Shown: one piece after another, positions 14,583 to 23,346 of the stretch
How positions within the stretch are numbered: the stretch's first letter is position 1
Layout of the letters: each line of letters opens with the position of its first letter
Source: Candidatus Saccharimonadota bacterium
GTDB taxonomy: Bacteria; Patescibacteriota; Saccharimonadia; Saccharimonadales; UBA4665
Assembly: GCA_028286345.1 (NCBI GenBank)
Contig: JAQBRT010000001.1
Span: 124,001 to 188,000 of the forward strand
Reading direction: 5' to 3'
Length of the DNA stretch: 64,000 nucleotides
Translations under genes and position numbers: made by a program
Notes under the pieces: generated by a model
The model's input: the letters and a program-made list of their open reading frames with translations, nothing else
Told to the model about the DNA's origin: nothing
Databases searched by the model: none

Positions 14583-15620
14583 ATGAATCCGGCAGATGCC
14601 AACAACCAAACGCCAGCTCCAGAGCAAGCTGTGCCGACTCCAAACGCCGTCTCACCAGCCGGCGGATTTCCTATACCAACCCAAAACCAGACCATTGCAC
14701 CCCAATTTGTTCCTCAAGCACAACCGCAAGTAGTTGCGCCCATCCCCCTGCCACCGCCACCAGCCCAGCCTGTAGTTGCGCAGCCAGCACCAGTCTATGC
14801 AGCGCCACCACAACAACCTCAGCCACAACCGCAAGCCCAAGTCCGGACTTCTCCAGTGCCTGGCCCCCAACAGCAGCCTGTAGCGCCAAGGGCTAAGCCT
14901 AACAGCACCCAGAACACGCTCCAGATTGCCGAGATCCGCGACGGCATCGTCATTATGAGCGACGGCTCGTACCGCTCGGTTATTATGGCTAAAAGCATTA
15001 ACTTTGACCTCATGAGCTCACAGGAGCAAGAGGCGGTTGAGTACAGCTACCAAGGATTCTTAAACTCGCTGTATTTCCCGGTACAAATCTTCGTGCGCTC
15101 CAGCAAAGTCGACCTTGGCCCGTACATCGATAAGCTCGATAAAATCCGCACCGAGCATGACAACATGCTCCTAGCACTACTGATGGACGACTACATTACC
15201 TATATCGATAACCTGTCTTCACAGACCAATATTATGGACAAGCGGTTCTACCTAGTCATTCCATACTTTCCGGTTGCCGACGTTCAAAAGGCCCTAACCC
15301 AGAGTAAGAACTTCTTTAGTGGCATCACAGCACTAATTAACCCTAAAGAAGCCCACGTGGTTATTAACGAAGCCGACCTTGAGAGCGCCAAAACCGAGCT
15401 GCGTAACCGGGTGCAGTCAGTAATGAGCGGCCTGCTGCAGTGTGGCATCCAGGGCCTGCCACTAGACACCCAGGAGCTAATCGAACTCTACTACGACGCC
15501 TACAACCCAGACACAGCCACCCGCCAGCAGCTCAAGAACTTTGACGAACTATCGGCCGATATTATTACTAAAGGGCAGGGCGTTGCCTCACAAGCCCACC
15601 TTCAGCGGGAGCTACAGTAA
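14583..15620 (+). CDS. VirB4/TraC N-terminal domain protein (split VirB4)
   Basis: The 345-residue protein has an extremely Pro/Gln/Ala-rich N-terminal 105 residues. A folded domain follows (about 115-335) resembling the N-terminal, non-ATPase part of TraC/VirB4 proteins: EIRDGIVIMSDGSYRSVI, a helix with EAVEYSYQGFLNSL, then KRFYLVIPYFP. There is no Walker motif. Its stop overlaps the ATG of the VirB4 ATPase by one base, so the two are made together and presumably form one functional VirB4. A GGGTGAG ribosome site precedes the ATG. Confidence 0.82.
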   Translation: MNPADANNQTPAPEQAVPTPNAVSPAGGFPIPTQNQTIAPQFVPQAQPQVVAPIPLPPPPAQPVVAQPAPVYAAPPQQPQPQPQAQVRTSPVPGPQQQPVAPRAKPNSTQNTLQIAEIRDGIVIMSDGSYRSVIMAKSINFDLMSSQEQEAVEYSYQGFLNSLYFPVQIFVRSSKVDLGPYIDKLDKIRTEHDNMLLALLMDDYITYIDNLSSQTNIMDKRFYLVIPYFPVADVQKALTQSKNFFSGITALINPKEAHVVINEADLESAKTELRNRVQSVMSGLLQCGIQGLPLDTQELIELYYDAYNPDTATRQQLKNFDELSADIITKGQGVASQAHLQRELQ

Positions 15621-17536
15621 TGGCCAAGAAACAACAGCTTGACCCGGTTGCACTGGCCCAAGCGCAGCGCGCCCGCGAAGAGCAAGAAGTTAACACCGCT
15701 TTCCAGAAAGGTATCACCGCCCTTCGTGACTTTATTGCGCCAAGTTCCATTGAGTTCCAAGCTTCGCACTTCCAAATTGGTACTCGCTACGCCCGCAGCT
15801 ACTATGTCTATGGCTATCCGCGCCAAATCTACACCGGTTGGCTCAGCAGTATGGTTAACATCGACGAAGTTGTTGACCTCAGCATGTACATCTATCCGGT
15901 CGAGAGCCAAGTAGTACTAGAAAACTTGCGCAAAAAGGTAACCCAAATTGAGGCCGGCCTACAGATTGACAGCGAAAAGGGCAGGGTCCGCGACCCAGCC
16001 AAACAAGCCGCCATCCTCGACGCCGAAGAAATGCGCGACAAGCTGCAGGTCGGCGAAGAGCGTTTCTTCCGTTTTGGCTTATACTTTACGATCTACGCCG
16101 GCTCGCTCGATGAACTCGAGTTTGTCAGCCACAAAGTCGAATCAATGCTTGGCCAGCAGCTAATTTACTCCAAGCCAGCCACCAGCCAGCAAGAGCAGGG
16201 GCTTAACAGCACCATCCCTCAGCTGACCGACCAGCTCGAGATCCGCCGTAACATGAGCACCGGCGCCCTTAGTACCAGCTTCCCATTCACCAGCGCCGAG
16301 CTGTCACAGGATAATGGCATTTTGTACGGCATCAACATGCACAACTCCGGCCTGGTTATTTTTGACCGCTTCTCGCTCGAGAACGGCAACTCAGTAGTCT
16401 TTGCCAAGTCTGGTGCTGGTAAGTCGTTTACCGTTAAGCTCGAAGCATTACGTAGCATGATGTTTGGCACCGAGATCTTCATTGTCGACCCAGAAAACGA
16501 ATACCAACGTATGTGTGAAGCCGTTGGCGGTGCATACGTCCGCTTGAGCCTCAACTCTGCAACCCGTATTAACCCTTTCGACCTACCTAAAGTCGTTGAT
16601 AGCGAAGAGGCCGACAATGCCCTGCGCTCCAACCTAATTACCCTGCATGGCCTGCTCCGCCTCATGATGGGCGGCGCCCAGGCACAGATGACCGGCGGTG
16701 GTGCAGCCCTGGCACCAGCCCTGGCACCAAGCGAAGAGGCCGACCTTGATGCTGCACTTATCGAAACCTATGCCAAAGCTGGCATAACCAACGACCCGCT
16801 AACGCACACCAGTATTCCGCCAACTATTGCTGATTTGTACGACACGCTACTGCACATGGGCGGCACCGGTCCGCAGTTGGCCCAGCGCCTGCGCAAGTAC
16901 ACCACCGGTACTTTTGCCGGCATCTTTAGCCAGCAAAGCAACATCAACATCAACAACCCAATGGTCGTATTTAATATCCGCGACCTAGAGGACGAACTGC
17001 GCCCAGTTGCCATGTACATTGTCCTAAATTACATCTGGAACAAGACTAAAGCCGACCAGAAACGCCGAATCCTAGTTGTTGATGAAGCCTGGCAGCTTAT
17101 GAAGTACGAGGACTCGGCCAACTTCTTGTTTAGCCTTGCCAAGCGCGCCCGTAAGTATAATTTGGGCATTACCACCATCACCCAAGACGTCGAAGACTTT
17201 ATGGGCTCCCGCATGGGCAGGGCGATTGTTGCCAATGCTTCAATGCAAATCCTACTCAAGCAATCCTCCAGCGCCGTTGACGTTTTGAGCGATGTCTTTA
17301 AGCTCACTAGCGAAGAGAAGAAACGCCTCAGCCAGTTTCCGGTTGGGCAGGGCTTGTTCTTTGCTGGCCAAAACCACGTCCACATCCAAATCGCCGCCAG
17401 TCCAACCGAAACCGGCCTAATTACTACCAACCCAGAGCAAGTTCAACAGATGAATGACGCTGCAGCTCAAGGCGATTTTAGCCAGCCAGCCGGCACCATC
17501 GACTTGAACAACCGCCTCTATCCCGGCAGTGTATAA
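15620..17536 (+). CDS. virB4: VirB4-like secretion ATPase
   Basis: The 638-residue protein carries the VirB4/TraC ATPase core: Walker A KSGAGKS at 263-269, the following EIFIVDPENEY strand, Walker B RRILVVDEAW (D488-E489), and the GITTITQDVEDFM sensor region. VirB4 powers assembly and substrate transfer at the inner membrane. The N-terminal 250 residues retain the FRFGLYFTIYAGSLDELEF part of the TraC-like domain, while another portion is in the preceding gene. Translation is coupled through a one-base stop/start overlap. Confidence 0.94.
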   Translation: MAKKQQLDPVALAQAQRAREEQEVNTAFQKGITALRDFIAPSSIEFQASHFQIGTRYARSYYVYGYPRQIYTGWLSSMVNIDEVVDLSMYIYPVESQVVLENLRKKVTQIEAGLQIDSEKGRVRDPAKQAAILDAEEMRDKLQVGEERFFRFGLYFTIYAGSLDELEFVSHKVESMLGQQLIYSKPATSQQEQGLNSTIPQLTDQLEIRRNMSTGALSTSFPFTSAELSQDNGILYGINMHNSGLVIFDRFSLENGNSVVFAKSGAGKSFTVKLEALRSMMFGTEIFIVDPENEYQRMCEAVGGAYVRLSLNSATRINPFDLPKVVDSEEADNALRSNLITLHGLLRLMMGGAQAQMTGGGAALAPALAPSEEADLDAALIETYAKAGITNDPLTHTSIPPTIADLYDTLLHMGGTGPQLAQRLRKYTTGTFAGIFSQQSNININNPMVVFNIRDLEDELRPVAMYIVLNYIWNKTKADQKRRILVVDEAWQLMKYEDSANFLFSLAKRARKYNLGITTITQDVEDFMGSRMGRAIVANASMQILLKQSSSAVDVLSDVFKLTSEEKKRLSQFPVGQGLFFAGQNHVHIQIAASPTETGLITTNPEQVQQMNDAAAQGDFSQPAGTIDLNNRLYPGSV

Positions 17537-17552
17537 TTAGGCCTGAGTACTT

Positions 17553-20525
17553 ATGACAACAGAAACCCTAGAAAAACCGGACACTGATGGGGGTAGCGAC
17601 GCTGTTAACCCCGGTGAACAACACCAGGCTGACCTAGTCAGTGGCTCCAAGCGTGGCGCGACTGGTGGTAGCGAAGGCGCAGGCCAAGCTGCTGAAAGTG
17701 GTGGTGTTGCCGGCGTAGCCGCTGGCCTCAGTGACACATTAAATAAGGGTTATACCGGCCCTATGGGTCTTGCCGGGCCAGCTGGCATGGGCGTGGGTAT
17801 AGCTTCGCGATTGATTGGCCTGCGTAACCGTAAAGGCGCTGCAGGCGGTGTTGCGGGCTTAATTATCACCGTAATGGTCATCTTGGGTGGCATTGGTGCC
17901 GGACCGCTTGAATTTGTTCACCTGTCACACCTGTTGCACGACGCCCATCTCGGGAGCCAAGAGAATGCTGGTGATAGCCGTGTGGGCAAAATCTTCCGTT
18001 TTTCGCGAACTGGCCGCCCTGGCGAGACTAGGCTTGGCCTACTAGGCAGCAAGTACCATGCAAAAATTATCAGCGACCTAGAAAGTATTGGCATCACACC
18101 AGAGTATAAAGGCGCCGACTTTTATAAGGGTATGTCTTACGACATCAATAACCCAAGCAGCCCGTACCACGGCATGACGGCGGAGGATGCAGCTGCCGCT
18201 ATTGAGCAAAAAACCGGCCTCAAGCCAACAATTAACGGCAATAAGCTCACGGTCGATGCTGATAAGTTCTGGACCCAACGCAAGTCTCTTAGTGGTGCGC
18301 TTGGTGACCTAAAGCTCAGTAAGGTGACTACTGTTATCCGAGGAAGGGTTTTAGCAAAATTTGGGCTGGTATCTTTCCACCCCATGAAAGCTGCAGACAA
18401 AGCTTTATATGAAAAAGCCACTGATCCATTCAAGAAATGGAAAGCCGCGCGTGACGACCGTATAAGAAACGGGCAGCCGGCAAACCCCGTTGACCCATCA
18501 AAGGCTACCGAGGCAAAAGAGACGGTAGATTCAAAAGGCAACAAGGTAATTACTCAGCAGCCGCTCCCTGATAATAGCCCGGCCTTTACCCCAGCTGTAG
18601 AACCAAGCCAGAGTGCCCTACAGCAAATTGCTAACAGTAAAAGCCTTAAAATTACTGGTGGCCTAGCTGCTGGGGTTGGTCTTGTCTGTCTTATTAGACA
18701 AGTCGACGACAACGTTGCCCATATTCGCTTTGTCCAAGTTATTACACCCCTGATTCGCTTAGGCGGGGAAGCTCTTGCTACGGGTGCACAAATTGAAGCC
18801 CACACCGATGAAAATATTCAGGTGATGGGCTTTATGAAACAGCTCTTAAACAGTCCGGCCACAAAAACCCAGCCAGCAAGTAACTACAACTCGGGTACCG
18901 CCTACGCTGTTTCCGCTGCTAAAGAAAGCCCTAACGGAACGACCGACATCGACAAGAACACTAAAGACATGATCACAAAGCAGAGGATCGATTCCCTTGA
19001 CTGGACACAGAAGCCAGCCATGCAAGATCTTTGCAGTACGTACGGTCAGGTTGCAGTTGGTGCTGTGAGTGTGGTTGTTAGTGTGATTAGTGGCGGCATT
19101 ATTAGTAATGTTGTTGGTTTTGTTACCCAGAGCCTGCTGCTGGGCCATGTTATTGATTTCATTAGCAATATGCTGGCAGGCAATGCCATTGACCTTGCCA
19201 AAGCCGGCGCCCAATACGGCAACTACATCGACTACGGCGTCACCCTGATGGCCAACTCTAGCTCGGTGGTATTTGGCGCTATTGGTCTTTCACCAAAACA
19301 AGCCGCCGAGGTTAACAACGCCACTTACCAGGCGCAGCAAGAGCAGTTTGCATCACGCAGCGTCTTTGACCGGATGTTTGATATCCACGATTATCATTCG
19401 TTCTCATCCCATGTTATTGATGGTGTGAATGGTAACTCTAATGTAGCGTCGATACTGACACGGTTTAGCAGCCTGGGGTCAACATTGTTCCGCCTGCCAG
19501 CAATGCTGTTTGGCGCCCAGGTACATGCTGCCCCTACGGCAACTTACGACTACGGTTTCCCGCAATATGGATTTAGTGAGGCAGACCTAAATAGCCCTCT
19601 CGTCAGTGACCCGTACGCCAACGCCGATGCAGCAGCGGCCATTCTCGATGCAGATACCTCTGGTACTTACAAAAACCGGGCGATGGAATGTTTTGGCATT
19701 AAGCTCGACAAGGCCAACGGGATGTGGGACGCGATTCCTGACCATACTGTCGATATGTACGACCCAGCGACCTATGACCCAACCAAATGTGCCAGCACCG
19801 GCGACCAAAACTGGCTGCGGATCCGCTTCTTTATCTTTGACACTGGTATCATGGCTGGCTACGCCTGTTACACCGACGGGGACCAAGAATCCTGCGCCCA
19901 GTCCGGTATTGGATCGTCTGGTAGTAGCTCGGCCGCTGGTACTGGCCAATCGAGCTCACAGCCAGTCGGCAACATTGGCGACCCATCGGCCGACGTGCTA
20001 TGCGCGCCGAATACCAAAGATCTAGGCGTGACGACAAGCGGTTATACTGGAGACCTCACGCAACAAAAAGGCACACTGCAAATCCGCTTGTGCCAGCTCT
20101 CGAGCATCACTGGTGCCGGGCAAGATACTAAGGGTAACCGCACCTCAGACGGAGCTGTTGTAAACTCCCGTGTTTCTGGGGCTTGGCAGGCACTTGGTGA
20201 GGCCGCCAAGACTAGTGGCGTAAGTTTGTCAGCCAACAGCTCTTTCCGGCTTGGTGACTCATGCGGTGGAAGTGGTAATGGCAAATCCTGCGCTACACCT
20301 GGTGGCTCAATGCACCAATTAGGAGCCGCCATCGACTTTAACCTGCCACACATTATTGATGAAAACGCTCAAACCTGTGCAGTTCGCAAGCGGGCACCAG
20401 GCGATCCAAGCTGGGACTGGCTCAACAACCATGCCGCTCAGTTTGGGTTTAAGCAATATAGCGCCGAGGCCTGGCACTGGGATAACTCACCACTGCCTAA
20501 CCGCTGTGGAGGGGACGGCAGCTAA
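17553..20525 (+). CDS. Large membrane protein with C-terminal M15 (VanY-like) peptidase domain
   Basis: The 990-residue protein has a Gly/Ser-rich N-terminus, a helix near 98-115, hydrophobic segments near 368-385 and 500-550, then a secreted portion. The last 150 residues look like a D-Ala-D-Ala carboxypeptidase of family M15: GGSMHQLGAAIDFNLP carries the SxHxxGxAxD zinc motif (about 918-927) and EAWHWD near 971 supplies the last zinc ligand. That would trim peptidoglycan stem peptides. It lies 17 bases after virB4 and one base into the next hydrolase gene, so it belongs to the secretion machine. The rest of the protein is unrecognised. Confidence 0.82.
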   Translation: MTTETLEKPDTDGGSDAVNPGEQHQADLVSGSKRGATGGSEGAGQAAESGGVAGVAAGLSDTLNKGYTGPMGLAGPAGMGVGIASRLIGLRNRKGAAGGVAGLIITVMVILGGIGAGPLEFVHLSHLLHDAHLGSQENAGDSRVGKIFRFSRTGRPGETRLGLLGSKYHAKIISDLESIGITPEYKGADFYKGMSYDINNPSSPYHGMTAEDAAAAIEQKTGLKPTINGNKLTVDADKFWTQRKSLSGALGDLKLSKVTTVIRGRVLAKFGLVSFHPMKAADKALYEKATDPFKKWKAARDDRIRNGQPANPVDPSKATEAKETVDSKGNKVITQQPLPDNSPAFTPAVEPSQSALQQIANSKSLKITGGLAAGVGLVCLIRQVDDNVAHIRFVQVITPLIRLGGEALATGAQIEAHTDENIQVMGFMKQLLNSPATKTQPASNYNSGTAYAVSAAKESPNGTTDIDKNTKDMITKQRIDSLDWTQKPAMQDLCSTYGQVAVGAVSVVVSVISGGIISNVVGFVTQSLLLGHVIDFISNMLAGNAIDLAKAGAQYGNYIDYGVTLMANSSSVVFGAIGLSPKQAAEVNNATYQAQQEQFASRSVFDRMFDIHDYHSFSSHVIDGVNGNSNVASILTRFSSLGSTLFRLPAMLFGAQVHAAPTATYDYGFPQYGFSEADLNSPLVSDPYANADAAAAILDADTSGTYKNRAMECFGIKLDKANGMWDAIPDHTVDMYDPATYDPTKCASTGDQNWLRIRFFIFDTGIMAGYACYTDGDQESCAQSGIGSSGSSSAAGTGQSSSQPVGNIGDPSADVLCAPNTKDLGVTTSGYTGDLTQQKGTLQIRLCQLSSITGAGQDTKGNRTSDGAVVNSRVSGAWQALGEAAKTSGVSLSANSSFRLGDSCGGSGNGKSCATPGGSMHQLGAAIDFNLPHIIDENAQTCAVRKRAPGDPSWDWLNNHAAQFGFKQYSAEAWHWDNSPLPNRCGGDGS

Positions 20526-21748
20526 TGAAGCAGCGATTGGTCCCGATTATCCTTAGCCTGACACTCCTGTTCTCGCAAGCCACGGTTTTTGCTACCGGCA
20601 GCCTATCTGATGACCAAAAGAAAGTCTTCCAGCAAGGAATTTGGGAGTTTGACGTCAATGATAACTCTAGTTGTAGTTCCGGAACCGGAACGTTGGTTGC
20701 TCTGGCTGGTAATGATAACGAAGAAAAGATTTACAACTTCTTTATCTCCAAAACCCTGACACCCATACAAGCTGCAGCAATTGATGGTAACTTTGGCCAG
20801 GAGTCAACCTGGAACCCAAATGATGGTGGTGGTTACCTGGCGCAGTGGGGCGGTGGTCGCTTAACCAACCTTGAGAAGTTCGCCGCAGCCGCAGGCAAGC
20901 CAGTTACTGATCTGCAAACTCAATTGGAGTTTGTTTGGCACGAATTAACGACCGAGCCAGTCTACGAAAAGGTCCTAGCTAATCTGAAGGCTGCAACGAC
21001 CATTGAGGATGCCACCAACCAGTTTATGGGTCCAGATATTCTTTCAGACGGACATAGCAGGGGTGGTGGCTATGAAAACCCAGGCAACCCAGAACTTCAA
21101 AAGCGTATTAACTATGCCAAAAGTGCCCTAGCAAAATATGGTGGCGGTGCTGCCGCTAGTGCTGGTCCAGTCCTGGCAGCCATTACCGGCGGTAGCTGCT
21201 CTGGGATCACCGGTGATGGGCAGAACACTAAGTTCATTGACGGCTTTACTTTCTTTAGCCAGTGCGACCCGTCGTGGGGCAAGAACAACTATGGCGATGC
21301 AACCATCTGTGCTGCTGGTTGTGGCCCGAGTTCTATGGCCATGATCGTTACTAACCTCACTGGCCAGGTAGTTACCCCGGCAACTATTGCTGCTTATGCC
21401 GACAGCCATAGCTTGTACTACTATGATGCCGCCGGTAATGGCCAGGGGAGTAAGTGGGAAATTGCCCCGGCAATTGCCCAACAATATAGCCTTAAGTCGG
21501 TGGCTGTTGGCGCTGACATAGCTAAGATTTCAGCTATCCTCAAGGCTGGTGGTCTGGTGGCAGCGCCAGGCGATGGCGCAGACCCATACACAACTTCGGG
21601 GCATTATATTGTCATCCGGGCCGTGACTGCTGATGGTAAATGGAAAGTTGCTGATCCATTCCATGACGATGCCAACACCAAAGAATGGGATCCGCAGCAA
21701 CTAGTCCAGCAAATGCATGGAGGTGGGGTATATGGAATCACTAAATAA
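20525..21748 (+). CDS. Secreted phage-type lysozyme plus C39-like peptidase
   Basis: The 407-residue protein has a signal peptide (about 3-23). A domain resembling the phage tail lysozyme family (about 60-200) follows, with helix IYNFFISKTLTPIQAAAIDG and the FGQESTWNP segment supplying a candidate catalytic Glu. A C-terminal C39-like cysteine peptidase domain (about 240-400) has CAAGCGPSSMAMI (catalytic Cys near 265), GHYIVIR (His near 359) and VADPF (Asp near 376). It would cut both glycan and peptide bonds in cell wall. It starts overlapping the M15 gene by one base. Confidence 0.84.
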   Translation: MKQRLVPIILSLTLLFSQATVFATGSLSDDQKKVFQQGIWEFDVNDNSSCSSGTGTLVALAGNDNEEKIYNFFISKTLTPIQAAAIDGNFGQESTWNPNDGGGYLAQWGGGRLTNLEKFAAAAGKPVTDLQTQLEFVWHELTTEPVYEKVLANLKAATTIEDATNQFMGPDILSDGHSRGGGYENPGNPELQKRINYAKSALAKYGGGAAASAGPVLAAITGGSCSGITGDGQNTKFIDGFTFFSQCDPSWGKNNYGDATICAAGCGPSSMAMIVTNLTGQVVTPATIAAYADSHSLYYYDAAGNGQGSKWEIAPAIAQQYSLKSVAVGADIAKISAILKAGGLVAAPGDGADPYTTSGHYIVIRAVTADGKWKVADPFHDDANTKEWDPQQLVQQMHGGGVYGITK

Positions 21749-22280
21749 GTTATCGGCACGATCAAAAGCCCTTATTGCTTTGGTACTATTTGTGGGTTTA
21801 ATAATTATGGTTGTTGGCTTGTCGCATTCAGGCAATAAAAATAAACCGGCCGTTGATCCTAAATCGGGGCTTTACTACGATAAAAACTCCGGTGAAACCG
21901 TCTCCAATCCAAGCGGTAAAACACCCGATACCTACGGGACTACCCCGACAGCTTTAACTTATCTGGGCTTTAGCCGCCTTCTCGACTACGGCCTCGGTAG
22001 CGACCAGCTCACAAACGTAAAGTATGCTTTTCAGGACTTTTCCACCAAACAAAACCTTAGGCTCACTGAGCTAAGCGTTGGTAAAGATTCTGTGACAGCT
22101 GGCCGGACTAGTAGTGATGATAGCTATCTGGACTTTACCGTTCTGGCCAACCGCAAAACAACTTATCTCGCCCGTATCCTTTATGCCGATGACCAGAGCA
22201 TAACCCTAACTATTAGCGACACAAACCACAAAACGGTCTACACATCCGATACTTTGGCGCCGTTTAGTGATGGCGAATAG
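21732..22280 (+). CDS. Small membrane-anchored protein ending the secretion operon
   Basis: The product is 182 residues. An N-terminal helix (about 12-32) is followed by a Lys/Pro/Gly linker and an extracellular domain of about 120 residues. I chose the ATG at 21732 over one at 21717 because GGAGG sits eight bases before it. The gene overlaps the end of the lysozyme-peptidase gene by 17 bases. The domain plan (anchor plus small domain) parallels the first gene of the operon at 9510. No family is recognised. Its stop directly abuts the recF stop on the other strand. Confidence 0.7.
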   Translation: MESLNKLSARSKALIALVLFVGLIIMVVGLSHSGNKNKPAVDPKSGLYYDKNSGETVSNPSGKTPDTYGTTPTALTYLGFSRLLDYGLGSDQLTNVKYAFQDFSTKQNLRLTELSVGKDSVTAGRTSSDDSYLDFTVLANRKTTYLARILYADDQSITLTISDTNHKTVYTSDTLAPFSDGE

Positions 22281-23330
22281 TTAGCTAAGCGCAATAATAG
22301 TACAGGTCTCGGTAAAATGTTGGACGACTACGTCAGCATCGGTTGTCGTAATAAACGTTTGGTAGTTTTTGAGGTGTTCGGTTAGGGCCTTGCGGCGAAC
22401 ACCGTCGAGCTCACTAAAAACATCGTCTAGAAGAAGCAGGGGAGTGATGCCGCGGGCTTCGGCCAGCAGTTCCAGCTCAATAACTTTGAGCGCCAATACC
22501 GTAGTGCGGGCTTCGCCGCGCGAGGCCGTTTCTGAGGCCGGGTGGCCATCAAATGTAATAACCAGGTCTTCACGGTGCGGGCCAGTGGCAGTAAAGCCCC
22601 GTTGTTGGTCGAGCTCGAGTGAATCCTGTAGTTTTTTGAGCATCCGGCTTTCGTATGAACCAGTTGGCAGCTGGCTGGCGTAAGCAATGTCAACTTCGGT
22701 CTTGGTCTGCGATAGGTTCTTATAAAGGTCCGGTAAGCGTTCGCCCATGGTATGGACAAGCTCGGCGCGCGCCCGGACAATTTGTCCGGCTAACTGGCTG
22801 AGGCGGACATCCCATGGGAAAAATTGGCTGGCCGGACTCTGTTTTTTAAGCAGGGCGTTTCGCTGCGCCAAGGTGCGTTTATAATTGCGGCGCAAAGTGC
22901 CGTACCCAGCAGCGGTTTGCTCAAGCAGGTCGTCCAAGTAACTGCGCCGGCCGTCTGGAGATCCGTGGAGCATCTGTAGGTGGTTTGGCTCGAACAGGAC
23001 TACCGGTACGGTGTTTTGTAGGCCAAGGCGCTTGTAGGCCCTTCCCTCGATCTCATAGGTCTTTGCCGGCACCGGCTCAAGCACTAGTTTTACCGTCCGT
23101 TCAATACCGCTGGCCATGTGGCTATCAAGCCTGGCCCAGGGTTCGTTAAAACTAATAAGTTCACCGTCACGAGCCCGGTACGAACCGCCGCGGCAAATAA
23201 CCAGTACCGCCTCAAGCAGGTTGGTTTTACCACTGGCGTTGGGGCCGACAATAATATTAACCCCTTCGCCAAACTCAAATGAATCGTCGGTATACGAACG
23301 GAAGTGCTGCAGGCGCAGGTCGGTAAGCAT
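22281..23330 (-). CDS. recF: DNA recombination/repair ATPase RecF
   Basis: The 349-residue protein matches RecF: an N-terminal LQHFRSY motif, Walker A GPNASGKT (about 30-37), the RRSYLDDLL segment, and a C-terminal signature and Walker B as SRGEARTTVLALK and PLLLLDDVFSELD. RecF loads RecA at gaps in replicating DNA. It follows dnaN in the conserved dnaA-dnaN-recF order. Its own TACAAT -10 ends six bases before the ATG, within the dnaN-recF gap, so it can also be transcribed as a leaderless mRNA. No gyrB follows; the secretion locus does. Confidence 0.95.
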   Translation of the reverse strand: MLTDLRLQHFRSYTDDSFEFGEGVNIIVGPNASGKTNLLEAVLVICRGGSYRARDGELISFNEPWARLDSHMASGIERTVKLVLEPVPAKTYEIEGRAYKRLGLQNTVPVVLFEPNHLQMLHGSPDGRRSYLDDLLEQTAAGYGTLRRNYKRTLAQRNALLKKQSPASQFFPWDVRLSQLAGQIVRARAELVHTMGERLPDLYKNLSQTKTEVDIAYASQLPTGSYESRMLKKLQDSLELDQQRGFTATGPHREDLVITFDGHPASETASRGEARTTVLALKVIELELLAEARGITPLLLLDDVFSELDGVRRKALTEHLKNYQTFITTTDADVVVQHFTETCTIIALS

Positions 23331-23336
23331 AGTAGT

Positions 23337-23342
23337 ATTGTA
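23337..23342 (-). promoter_or_regulatory. -10 box of recF, leaderless start
   Basis: On the minus strand TACAAT ends six bases before the recF ATG at 23330. No Shine-Dalgarno and no good -35 are visible; the upstream region is the end of dnaN. Confidence 0.5.
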
Positions 23343-23346
23343 CCGC

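Noticed and set aside
7086-22280. Integrative conjugative element
   Set aside because: No relaxase, coupling protein, integrase, direct repeats or att-like tRNA ends were seen, and the locus is embedded against recF.
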